Positions 53,201-64,000 of a stretch of 64,000 bases of DNA are shown here, one piece after another (position 1 is the first letter of the stretch; every line of letters starts with the position of its first letter). The DNA is from Halictus rubicundus (Eukaryota > Arthropoda > Insecta > Hymenoptera > Halictidae), in contig NW_027488835.1 of NCBI RefSeq assembly GCF_050948215.1, positions 124,001-188,000 of the forward strand. The letters run 5' to 3'. A program made the translations under genes and the position numbers. The notes below the pieces were generated by a model. It saw nothing but the letters and a program-made list of their open reading frames with translations, was not told the DNA's origin and searched no databases.

Positions 53201-56200
53201 ATCCTATCCAATCCCTTATCCTATTCTCTATCCTATCCTATCCTCTATCCTATCCAATCCTCTGTCCTCTCCGATCCTCTATCCTATCCTATCCTCTATC
53301 CAATCCTATCCTCTATCCTATCCTATCCTCTATCCTATCCTATCCTCTATCCTATCCTATCCTCTATCCTATCCTATCCTATCCTCTATCCTATCCTATC
53401 CTATCCTCTATCCTATCCTATCCTCTATCCTATCCTATCCTCTATCCCATCCTATTCTCTATCCAATCCTATCCTATATCCTATCCTATCCTGTATCCTA
53501 TCCTATTCTCTATCCTATCCTATCATCTATCCCATCCTATTCTCTATCCAATCCTATCCTATCCTCTATCGTATCCTATCCTGTATCCTATCCTATTCTC
53601 TATTATATTCACTATCCTATCGTATCCTCTATCCTATTCTATCCTCTATCCTATCCTATCCTCTATCCAATCCTATCCTCTATCCTATCCTATCCTCTAT
53701 CCTATCCTATCCTCTATCCTATCCTATCCTCTATCCTATCCTATCCTCTATCCTATCCTATCCTCTATCCTATCCTATCCTCTATGCTATCCTATCCTCT
53801 ATCCTATTCTCTAGCCTATCCTATCCTCTATCCTATCCAATCCTCTATCCTATCCGATCCTCTATCGTATCCTATCCTCTATCCTATCCCATCCTCTATC
53901 CTATCCTATCCTCTATCCTATCCTATCCTCTATCCCATCCTATTCTCTATCCAATCCTATCCTATCCTCTATCGTATCCTATTCTTTATCCTATCCAATC
54001 CTATATCGTATCCTCTATCCTCTCCTATCCTCTATCCTATCCTATCCTGTATCCTATCCTATCCTCTATCCTCTATCCTAGCCTATCCTCTATACTATCC
54101 TATCCTCTATCCTATCCTATCCTGTATCCTATCCTATTCTCTATTATATTCACTATCCTATCGTATCCTCTATCCTATCCTATCCTCTATCCTATCCTAT
54201 CCTCTATCCAATCCTATCCTCTATCCTATCCTATCCTCTATCCTATCCTATCCTCTATCCTATCCTATCCTATCCTCTATCCTATCCTATCCTATCCTCT
54301 ATCCTATCCTATCCTCTATCCTATCCTATCCTCTATCCCATCCTATTCTCTATCCAATCCTATCCTATATCATATCCTATCCTGTATCCTATCCTATTCT
54401 CTATCCTATCCTATCCTCTATCCCATCCTATTCTCAATGCAATCCTATCCTATCCTCTATCGTATCCTATTCTTTATCCTATCCAATCCTATATCGTATC
54501 CTCTATCCTCTCCTATCCTCTATCCTATCCTATCCTGTATCCTATCCTATCCTCTATCCTCTATCCTATCCTATCCTCTATCCTATCCTATCCTGTATCC
54601 TATCCTATTCTCTATTATATTCACTATCCTATCGTATCCTCTATCCTATCCTATCCTCTATCCTATCCTATCCTCTATCCAATCCTATCCTCTATCCTAT
54701 CCTATCCTCTATCCTATCCTATCCTCTATCCTATCCTATCCTATCCTCTATCCTATCCTATCCTATCCTCTATCCTATCCTATCCTCTATCCCATCCTAT
54801 TCTCTATCCAATCCTATCCTATATCCTATCCTATCCTGTATCCTATCCTATTCTCTATCCTATCCTATCCTATCCTCTATCCTATCCTATCCTCTATCCC
54901 ATCCTATTCTCTATCCAATCCTATCCTATATCCTATCCTATCCTGTATCCTATCCTATTCTCTATCCTATCCTATCCTCTATCCCATCCTATTCTCTATC
55001 CAATCCTATCCTATCCTCTATCGTATCCTATTCTTTATCCTATCCAATCCTATATCCTATCCTCTATCCTATCCTATCCTCTATCCTATCCTCTTCTCTA
55101 TAATATCCTCTATCCTATCGTATCCTCTATCCTATCCAATCCTCTGTCCTATCCGATCCTCTATCCTATCCGATCCTCTATCCTATCCTATCCTCTATCC
55201 TATCCTATCCTCTATCCTATCCAATCCTATATCCTATCCTATCCACTCTCCTATCCTATCCTCTATCCTATCCTATCCTCTATCCTATCCTATCCTCTAT
55301 CCTATCCTATCCTCTATCCTATCATATCCTCAATCCTATCGTATCCGCTATCCGATCCTATTCTCTATCCTATCCAATCCCTTATCCTATCCAATCCCCT
55401 ATTCTATCCTCTATCCTATCCTATCCACTATCCTATCCTCTATCCTATCGAATCCCCTATCCTTTCCTCTATTCGATCCTCTCCTCTATAATATCGTATC
55501 CTCTATCATATCCTATACTCTTTCCTATAATATCATCTATCCTATCCTATTCTCTATCCTATCCAATCCCCTATCCTATCCTCTATCCTATCCTATCCTC
55601 TATAATATCGTATCCTCTATCATATCCTACCCTCTCTCCTATAATATCATCTATCCTATCCTATTCTCTATCCTATCCTGTCCTATTCCTCTATCCTATC
55701 CTATCCTCTTTTCTATCGTATACTATACCCTATCCTATCCTCTATCCTATCCTATCCTCTATAATATCGTATCCTCTATCCTATCCTATCCTCTATCCTA
55801 CCCTATCCTCTATCCTATCCTATCCTCTATCCTATTATATCCTCTATCCTATCCTATCCTCTATCCTATCCTATCCTGTATCCTATCCTATCCTCTATCC
55901 TATCCTATCCTCTATCCTATCCTATCCTCTATCCTATCCAAACCCCTATCCGATCCTCTATCCTATCCTATCCTATATCCTATCATATCCTCAATCCTAT
56001 GGTATCCGCTATCCTATCCTATTCTCTATCCTATCCAATCCCTTATCCTATTCTCTATCCTATCCTATCCTCTATCCTATCCAATCCTCTGTCCTCTCCG
56101 ATCCTCTATCCTATCCTATCCTCTATCCAATCCTATCCTCTATCCTATCCTATCCTCTATCCTATCCTATCCTCTATCCTATCCTATGCTCTATCCTATC

Positions 56201-56474
56201 CTATCCTATCCTCTATCCTATCCTATCCTATCCTCTATCCTATCCTATCCTCTATCCCATCCTATTCTCTATCCAATCCTATCCTATATCCTATCCTATC
56301 CTGTATCCTATCCTATTCTCTATCCTATCCTATCATCTATCCCATCCTATTCTCTATCCAATCCTATCCTATCCTCTATCGTATCCTATTCTTTATCCTA
56401 TCCAATCCTATATCGTATCCTCTATCCTCTCCTATTCTCTATCCTATCCTATCCTCTATCCTATCCTATCCTCT

Positions 56475-58586
56475 ATCCTATCCTATCCTGTATCCTATCC
56501 TATTCTCTATTATATTGACTATCCTATCGTATCCACTATCCTATCCTATCCTATCCTCTATCCTATCCTATCCTCTATCCTATCCGATCCTCTATCCTAT
56601 CCTCTATCCAATCCTATCCTCTATCCTATCCAATCCTCTGTCCTATCCGATCCTCTATCCTATCCTATCCTCTATCCTATCCTATCCTCTATCCTATCCT
56701 CTTCTCTATAATATCCTCTATCCTATCCTATCCTCTATCCTATCCTATCCTCTATCCTATCCTATCCTCTATCCTATCCTATCCTCTATCCTATCCTATC
56801 CTCTATCCTATCCTATCCTCTATCCTATCCTATCCTCTATGCTATCCTATCCTCTATCCTATTCTCTAGCCTATCCTATCCTCTATCCTATCCAATCCTC
56901 TATCCTATCCGATCCTCTATCGTATCCTATCCTCTATCCTATCCTATCCTCTATCCTATCCTATCCTCTATCCTTTCCTATCCTCTATCCCATCCTATTC
57001 TCTATCAAATCCTATCCTATCCTCTATCCAATCCTATCCTCTATCCTATCCTATCCTCTATCCTATCCTATCCTCTATCCTATCCTATCCTATCCTCTAT
57101 CCTATCCTATCCTATCCTCTATCCTATCCTATCCTCTATCCTATCCTATATACTATCCTATCCTGTATCCTATCCTATTCTCTATCCTATCCTATTCTCT
57201 ATCCTATCCTATCCTCTATCCCATCCTATTCTCTATCCAATCCTATCCTATCCTCTATCGTATCCTATTCTTTATCCTATCCAATCCTATATCCTATCCT
57301 CTATCCTATCCTATCCTCTATCCTATCCTCTTCTCTATAATATCCTCTATCCTATCGTATCCTCTATCCTATCCAATCCTCTGTCCTATCCGATCCTCTA
57401 TCCTATCCGATCCTCTATCCTATCCTATCCTCTATCCTATCCTATCCTCTATCCTATCCAATCCTATATCCTATCCTATCCTCTATCGTCTCCTGTCCTC
57501 TATCCTATCGAATCTCCTATCCTATCCTCTATCCTATCCTATCCTGTATCCTATCCTATTCTCTATTATATTGACTATCCTATCGTATCCACTATCCTAT
57601 CCTATCCTATCCTCTATCCTATCCTATCCTCTATCCTATCCGATCCTCTATCCTATCCTCTATCCAATCCTATCCTCTATCCTATCCAATCCTCTGTCCT
57701 ATCCGATCCTCTATCCTATCCTATCCTCTATCCTATCCTATCCTCTATCCTATCCTCTTCTCTATAATATCCTCTATCCTATCCTATCCTCTATCCTATC
57801 CTATCCTCTATCCTATCCTATCCTCTATCCTATCCTATCCTCTATCCTATCCTATCCTCTATCCTATCCTATCCTCTATCCTATCCTATCCTCTATGCTA
57901 TCCTATCCTCTATCCTATTCTCTAGCCTATCCTATCCTCTATCCTATCCAATCCTCTATCCTATCCGATCCTCTATCGTATCCTATCCTCTATCCTATCC
58001 TATCCTCTATCCTATCCTATCCTCTATCCTTTCCTATCCTCTATCCCATCCTATTCTCTATCAAATCCTATCCTATCCTCTATCCAATCCTATCCTCTAT
58101 CCTATCCTATCCTCTATCCTATCCTATCCTCTATCCTATCCTATCCTATCCTCTATCCTATCCTATCCTATCCTCTATCCTATCCTATCCTCTATCCTAT
58201 CCTATATACTATCCTATCCTGTATCCTATCCTATTCTCTATCCTATCCTATTCTCTATCCTATCCTATCCTCTATCCCATCCTATTCTCTATCCAATCCT
58301 ATCCTATCCTCTATCGTATCCTATTCTTTATCCTATCCAATCCTATATCCTATCCTCTATCCTATCCTATCCTCTATCCTATCCTCTTCTCTATAATATC
58401 CTCTATCCTATCGTATCCTCTATCCTATCCAATCCTCTGTCCTATCCGATCCTCTATCCTATCCGATCCTCTATCCTATCCTATCCTCTATCCTATCCTA
58501 TCCTCTATCCTATCCAATCCTATATCCTATCCTATCCTCTATCGTCTCCTGTCCTCTATCCTATCGAATCTCCTATCCTATCCTCT
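56475..58586. repeat. 1,056-bp tandem duplication, apparently near-perfect
   Basis: Copy 1 is about 56,475-57,530 and copy 2 about 57,531-58,586. TATATTGACT (56,511 and 57,567), TCTATCAAAT (57,001 and 58,057) and CTCTATCGTC (57,481 and 58,537) all keep an offset of exactly 1,056 bp. The TTGACT form and TCAAATCC are rare private variants found at both places, so the copies are recent. The exchange point lies in plain 17-mers after TCGAATCTCC. The matching place in region A has only one copy, so the duplication came after the A/A' split. Confidence 0.88.
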
Positions 58587-61000
58587 ATCCTATCCTATCC
58601 ACTCTCCTATCCTATCCTCTATCCTATCCTATCCTCTATAGTATCCTATCCTCTATCCTATCATATCCTCAATCCTATCGTATCCGCTATCCGATCCTAT
58701 TCTCTATCCTATCCAATCCCTTATCCTATCCAATCCCCTATTCTATCCTCTATCCTATCCTATCCACTATTCTATCCTCTATCCTATCGAATCCCCTATC
58801 CTTTCCTCTATTCGATCCTCTCCTCTATAATATCGTATCCTCTATCATATCCTATACTCTTTCCTATAATATCATCTATCCTATCCTACTCTATCCTATC
58901 CAATCCCCTATCCTATCCTCTATCCTATCCTATCCTCTATTCTATCGTATACTATACCCTATCCTATCCTCTATCCTATCCTATCCTCTATAATATCGTA
59001 TCCTCTATCCTATCCTATCCTCTATCCTACCCTATCCTCTATCCTATCCTATCCTCTATCCTATTATATCCTCTATCCTATCCTATCCTCTATCCTATCC
59101 AAACCCAAATCCGATCCTCTATCCTATCCTATCCTATATCCTATCATATCCTCAATCCTATCGTATCCGCTATTCTATCCTATTCTCTATCCTATCCAAT
59201 CCCTTATCCTATTCTCTATCCTATCCTATCCTCTATCCTATCCAATCCTCTGTCCTATCCGATCCTCTATCCTATCCTATCCTCTATCCTATCCTATCCT
59301 CTATCCTATCCTCTTCTCTATAATATCCTCTATCCTATCGTATCCTCTATCCTAACCAATCCTCTGTCCTATCCGATCCTCTATCCTATCCTATCCTCTA
59401 TCCTAGCCTATACTCTATCCTATCCTATCCTCAATCCTATCCTATCCTCTATCCTATCCTGTCCTCTATCCTATCCTATCCTCTATCCTATCCTATCCTG
59501 TATCCTATCCTGTCATCTATCCTATCCTATCCTCTATCCTATCCTATTCTCTATCCTATCCACTATCCTATCGTGTCCTCTATCCTATCCAATCCTCCAT
59601 CCTATCCTATCCTCTATCCTATCCTATCCTCTATCCTATCCTATCCTCTATCCTACCCTATCCTCTATCCTATCCTATCCTCTATCCTATCCTATCCTCT
59701 ATCCTATCCTATCCTCTATCCTATCCTATCCTCTATCCTATCCTATCCTCTATCCTATCCTATCCTCTATCCTATCCTATCCTCTATCCTATCCAAACCC
59801 CTATCCGATCCTCTATCCTATCCTATCCTATATCCTATCATATCCTCAATCCTATCGTATCCGCTATCCTATCCTATTCTCTATCCTATCCAATCCCTTA
59901 TCCTATTCTCTATCCTATCCTATCCTCTATCCTATCCAATCCTCTGTCCTCTCCGATCCTCTATCCTATCCTATCCTCTATCCAATCCTATCCTCTATCC
60001 TATCCTATCCTCTATCCTATCCTATCCTCTATCCTATCCTATCCTCTATCCTATCCTATCCTATCCTCTATCCTATCCTATCCTATCCTCTATCCTATCC
60101 TATCCTCTATCCTATCCTATCCTCTATCCCATCCTATTCTCTATCCAATCCTATCCTATATCCTATCGTATCCTGTATCCTATCCTATTCTCTATCCTAT
60201 CCTATCATCTATCCCATCCTATTCTCTATCCAATCCTATCCTATCCTCTATCGTATCCTATTCTTTATCCTATCCAATCCTATATCGTATCCTCTATCCT
60301 CTCCTATTCTCTATCCTATCCTATCCTCTATCCTATCCTATCCTCTATCCTATCCTATCCTGTATCCTATCCTATTCTCTATTATATTCACTATCCTATC
60401 GTATCCTCTATCCTATCCTATCCTATCCTCTATCCTATCCTATCCTCTATCCTATCCTCTATCCAATCCTATCCTCTATCCTATCCAATCCTCTGTCCTA
60501 TCCGATCCTCTATCCTATCCTATCCTCTATCCTATCCTATCCTCTATCCTATCCTCTTCTCTATAATATCCTCTATCCTATCCTATCCTCTATCCTATCC
60601 TATCCTCTATCCTATCCTATCCTCTATCCTATCCTATCCTCTATCCTATCCTATCCTCTATCCTATCCTATCCTCTATGCTATCCTATCCTCTATCCTAT
60701 TCTCTAGCCTATCCTATCCTCTATCCTATGCAATCCTCTATCCTATCCGATCCTCTATCGTATCCTATCCTCTATCCTATCCTATCCTCTATCCTATCCT
60801 ATCCTTTATCCTTTCCTATCCTCTATCCCATCCTATTCTCTATCAAATCCTATCCTATCCTCTATCGTATCCTATTCTTTATCCTATCCAATCCTATATC
60901 GTATCCTCTATCCTCTCCTATCCGCTATCCTATCCTATCCTGTATCCTATCCTATCCTCTATCCTCTATCCTATCCTATCCTCTATCCTATCCTATCCTC

Positions 61001-64000
61001 TTTCCTTTAATATCATCTATCCTATCCTATTCTCTATCCTATCCAATCCCCTATGCTATCCAATCCCCTATCCTATCCTCTATCCTATCCTAACCTGTAT
61101 CCTATCCTATTCTGTATCCTATCCTCTATCCTATCCAATCCCCTATCCTTTCCTATATTCGATCCTCTCCTCTATAATATCGTATCCTCTATCCTATCCT
61201 GTCCTCTATCCTATAATATCATCCATCCTATCCTATTCTCTATCCTAACCTATCCTATCCTCTATCGTATCCTATCCTGTATCCTATCCAATCCTCTATC
61301 CTATACTATCCTCTATCCTATACTATCCTCTATCCTATCCTATCCTCTATCCTATCCAATCCTCTATCCTATCCTCTATCCTATCCTCTATCCTATCCTC
61401 TATTATATCCTCTATCCTATCCTACCCTCTATCATATCCTATCCTCTATCCTATCCTATCCTCAATCCTATCCTATCCTCTATCCTATCCTATCCTCTAT
61501 CCTATCCTATCCTCTATCCTATCCTATTCTCTATCCTATCCCATCCTCTATCCTATCCTATCCTCTATGCTATCCTATCCTCTATCCTATCCTATCCTCT
61601 ATCATATCCTATCCTCTATCCTATCCTATCCTCTATCCTATCGTATCCTCTATCCTATCCTATCCTCTATCCTATCCTATCCTCTTTCCTTTAATATCAT
61701 CTATCCTATCCTATTCTCTATCCTATCCAATCCCCTATGCTATCCAATCCCCTATCCTATCCTCTATCCTATCCTAACCTGTATCCTATCCTATTCTGTA
61801 TCCTATCCTCTATCCTATCCAATCCCCTATCCTTTCCTATATTCGATCCTCTCCTCTATAATATCGTATCCTCTATCCTATCCTGTCCTCTATCCTATAA
61901 TATCATCCATCCTATCCTATTCTCTATCCTAACCTATCCTATCCTATCCTGTATCCTATCCAATCCTATATCCTATATCCTCTATCCTATCCTATCCTCT
62001 ATCCTATCCTATCCTCTATCCTATCCAATCCTCTATCCTATCCTCTATCCTATTCTCTATCCTATCCTCTATTATATCCTCTATCCTATCCTACCCTCTA
62101 TCATATCCTATCCTGTATCCTATCCTATCCTCAATCCTATCCTATCCTCTATCCTATCCTATACTCTATCCTATTCTATAGTCTATCCTATCCTATCCAC
62201 TATCCTATCCTAGCCTCAATCCTATCCTATTCTCTATCCTATTCACTATCCTATCGTATTCTCTATCCTATCCTATCCTCTATCCTATGCTATCCTCTAT
62301 CCTATCCTATCCTCTATCCTATCCTATCCTATCCTCTATCCTATCCTATCCTATCCTCTATCCTATCCTATCCTATCCTCTATCCTATCCTATCCTCTAT
62401 CCTATCCTATCCTCTATCCTATCCTATCCTCTATCCTATCCTATCCTCTATCCTATCCTATCCTCTATCCTATCCTATCCTCTTTCCTTTAATATCATCT
62501 ATCCTATCCTATTCTCTATCCTATCCAATCCCCTATGCTATCCAATCCCCTATCCTATCCTCTATCCTATCCTAACCTGTATCCTATCCTATACTGTATC
62601 CTATCCTCTATCCTATCCAATCCCCTATCCTTTCCTATATTCGATCCTCTCCTCTATAATATCGTATCCTCTATCCTATCCTGTCCTCTATCCTATAATA
62701 TCATCCATCCTATCCTATTCTCTATCCTAAACTATCCTATCCTCTATCGTATCCTATCCTGTATCCTATCCAATCCTATATCCTATATCCTCTATCCTAT
62801 CCTATCCTCTATCCTATCCTATCCTCTATCCTATCCAATCCTCTATCCTATCCTCTATCCTATCCTCTATCCTATCCTCTATTATATCCTCTATCCTATC
62901 CTACCCTCTATCATATCCTATCCTCTATCCTATCCTATCCTCTATCCTATCCTATCCTCTATCCTATCCTATCCTCTATCCTATCCTATCCTCTATCCTA
63001 TCCTATCCTCTATCCTATCCTATCCTCTATCCTATCCTATCCTCTATCCTATCCTATCCTCTATCCTATCCTATCCTCTATCCTATCCTATCCTATCCTC
63101 TATCCTATCCTATCCTCTATCCTATCCTATCCTCTATCCTATCCTATCCTCTATCCTATCCTATCCTCTATCCTATCCTATCCTCTATCCTATCCTATCC
63201 TCTATCCTATCCTCTATCCTATCCTATCCTCTATCCTATCCTATCCTCTATCCTATCCTATCCTCTCTCCTATCCTATCCTCTATCCTATCCTATCCTCT
63301 ATCCTATCCTCTATCCTATCCTATCCTCTATCCTATCCTATCCTCTATCCTATCCTATCCTCTATCCTATCCTATCCTCTTTCCTTTAATATCATCTATC
63401 CTATCCTATTCTCTATCCTATCCAATCCCCTATGCTATCCAATCCCCTATCCTATCCTCTATCCTATCCTAACCTGTATCCTATCCTATTCTGTATCCTA
63501 TCCTCTATCCTATCCAATCCCCTATCCTTTCCTATATTCGATCCTCTCCTCTATAATATCGTATCCTCTATCCTATCCTGTCCTCTATCCTATAATATCA
63601 TCCATCCTATCCTATTCTCTATCCTAAACTATCCTATCCTCTATCGTATCCTATCCTGTATCGTATCCAATCCTATATCCTATATCCTCTATCCTATCCT
63701 ATCCTCTATCCTATCCTATCCTCTATCCTATCCAATCCTCTATCCTATCCTCTATCCTATCCTCTATCCTATCCTCTGTTATATCCTCTATCCTATCCTA
63801 TCCTCTATCATATCCTATCCTCTATCCTATCCTATCCTCAATCCTATCCTATCCTCTATCCTATCCTATCCTCTATCCTATTCTCTATCCTATCCTATCC
63901 TCTATCCTATCCTCTATCCTATTCTCTATCCTATCCTATCCTCTATCCTATCCTATCCTCTATCCTATCCTATCCTCTATCCTATCCTATCCTCTATCCT
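61001..64000. repeat. Region B': second B-family section
   Basis: Modules opening TTTCCTTTAATATCATC start at 61,001, 61,685, 62,483 and 63,380. The first, second and fourth are of the TATTCTG type and the third is of the TATACTG type. The section follows A' just as B follows A, but the order and lengths of modules (684, 798 and 897 bp) differ from those of B. The AAGCTG type is not seen before the window ends. A run of nearly unmarked 17-mers fills about 62,930-63,375. Confidence 0.82.

Larger units (their letters stand above)
48000..61000. repeat. Region A': second A-family section
   Basis: The A-family marks return: ATTATATTCACTATCC near 48,310, 48,778, 49,971, 50,459, 51,864, 53,598, 54,145, 54,610 and 60,378, with a TTGACT form near 56,511 and 57,567, and CCGCTATCCG at 49,288, 51,181, 52,484, 55,345 and 58,684. 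From about 54.2 kb on, it aligns in order with region A. Anchor pairs are 1050/55,345, 1421/55,716, 1631/55,931, 1981/56,264, 2951/58,637, 3651/59,399 and 3791/59,573. The left edge, where region C marks stop, is approximate. Confidence 0.8.
1..64000. repeat. Satellite array, 17-bp monomer with nested higher-order repeats
   Basis: The whole window apart from 231 bp is made of the monomer CTATCCTATCCTATCCT and its variants. Monomers with two or four CTATC pentamers (12 or 22 bp) are common, so length changes usually come in steps of 5 or 17 bp. Substituted monomers (for example CTATCGTATCC, CTATCCAATCC, CTATCCGATCC, CCTGTATCC, CTATGCTATCC, CTATAATATCG) recur in fixed order and define higher-order units of about 0.3 to 3 kb. 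The orientation is the same from end to end, with no inverted segment seen. G is rare on the + strand and largely confined to variant monomers. Such arrays are known to evolve by unequal exchange and amplification; the chromosomal location cannot be told from the sequence. No gene is supported anywhere in it. Confidence 0.97.

Noticed and set aside
1..64000. Telomere: CCTAT repeats resemble the CCTAA repeat of insect telomeres
   Set aside because: The unit is 17 bp with ordered variants and higher-order structure, and holds no pure five- or six-base telomere run. A subtelomeric place remains possible.
1..64000. CRISPR array or bacterial repeat locus
   Set aside because: There are no unique spacers between conserved repeats, no cas genes and no bacterial genes. 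The monomers are contiguous.
1..64000. A new defence, retron, toxin or other gene system
   Set aside because: Apart from 231 bp of LTR-like sequence there is no non-repeat DNA in which such a system could be encoded, and the minus strand is closed by TAG in every monomer.

Overview
The window lies entirely inside a very long satellite DNA array, almost certainly from a eukaryote (centromeric, pericentromeric, subtelomeric or sex-chromosome heterochromatin are all possible). I see no credible protein-coding gene, tRNA, rRNA or CRISPR array. The basic monomer is 17 bp, CTATCCTATCCTATCCT on the + strand: three CTATC pentamers plus CT. Length variants of 12 and 22 bp have one pentamer less or more. 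The + strand is C/T/A-rich and very poor in G. Both window ends lie inside the array, so it continues in both directions. The species cannot be named from this sequence.

Variant monomers are arranged in recurring order, giving a nested higher-order repeat (HOR) structure. Region A (1-5,850) carries the marks ATTATATTCACTATCC and CCGCTATCCGATCC. Region B (5,851-13,067) is built from modules that open with TTTCCTTTAATATCATC. Region C (13,068 to about 48,000) carries the mark GTCGTCTCCTATCTTCTATA, absent from A and B, and contains several recent tandem duplications with periods from 34 bp to 2.7 kb. Region A' (about 48,000-61,000) returns to the A family, and B' (61,001-64,000) returns to the B family. 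Ordered anchors in A recur in A' 54.3-55.8 kb downstream, with steps that are often multiples of 17 bp. The A-B-C-A'-B' order may therefore be slightly more than one copy of a super-repeat of about 55 kb.

The one clear interruption is a 231-bp non-satellite island at 39,060-39,290. It begins TGTTACAG, ends CCAACA, holds TATATAAAG and AATAAA on the + strand, and is flanked by CTATC on both sides. Removing the island and one CTATC restores a perfect 17-bp monomer. It is best read as a solo LTR of a retrotransposon.

The long open frames on the + strand (up to 2,289 codons, 28,857-35,726) are a property of the repeat. The monomer has no stop in any + frame, and because 17 is not a multiple of 3 every frame reads the same 17-residue peptide, SYPLSYPILYPILSSIL. 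The reverse strand is closed by TAG in each monomer. The open frames are not annotated as genes.
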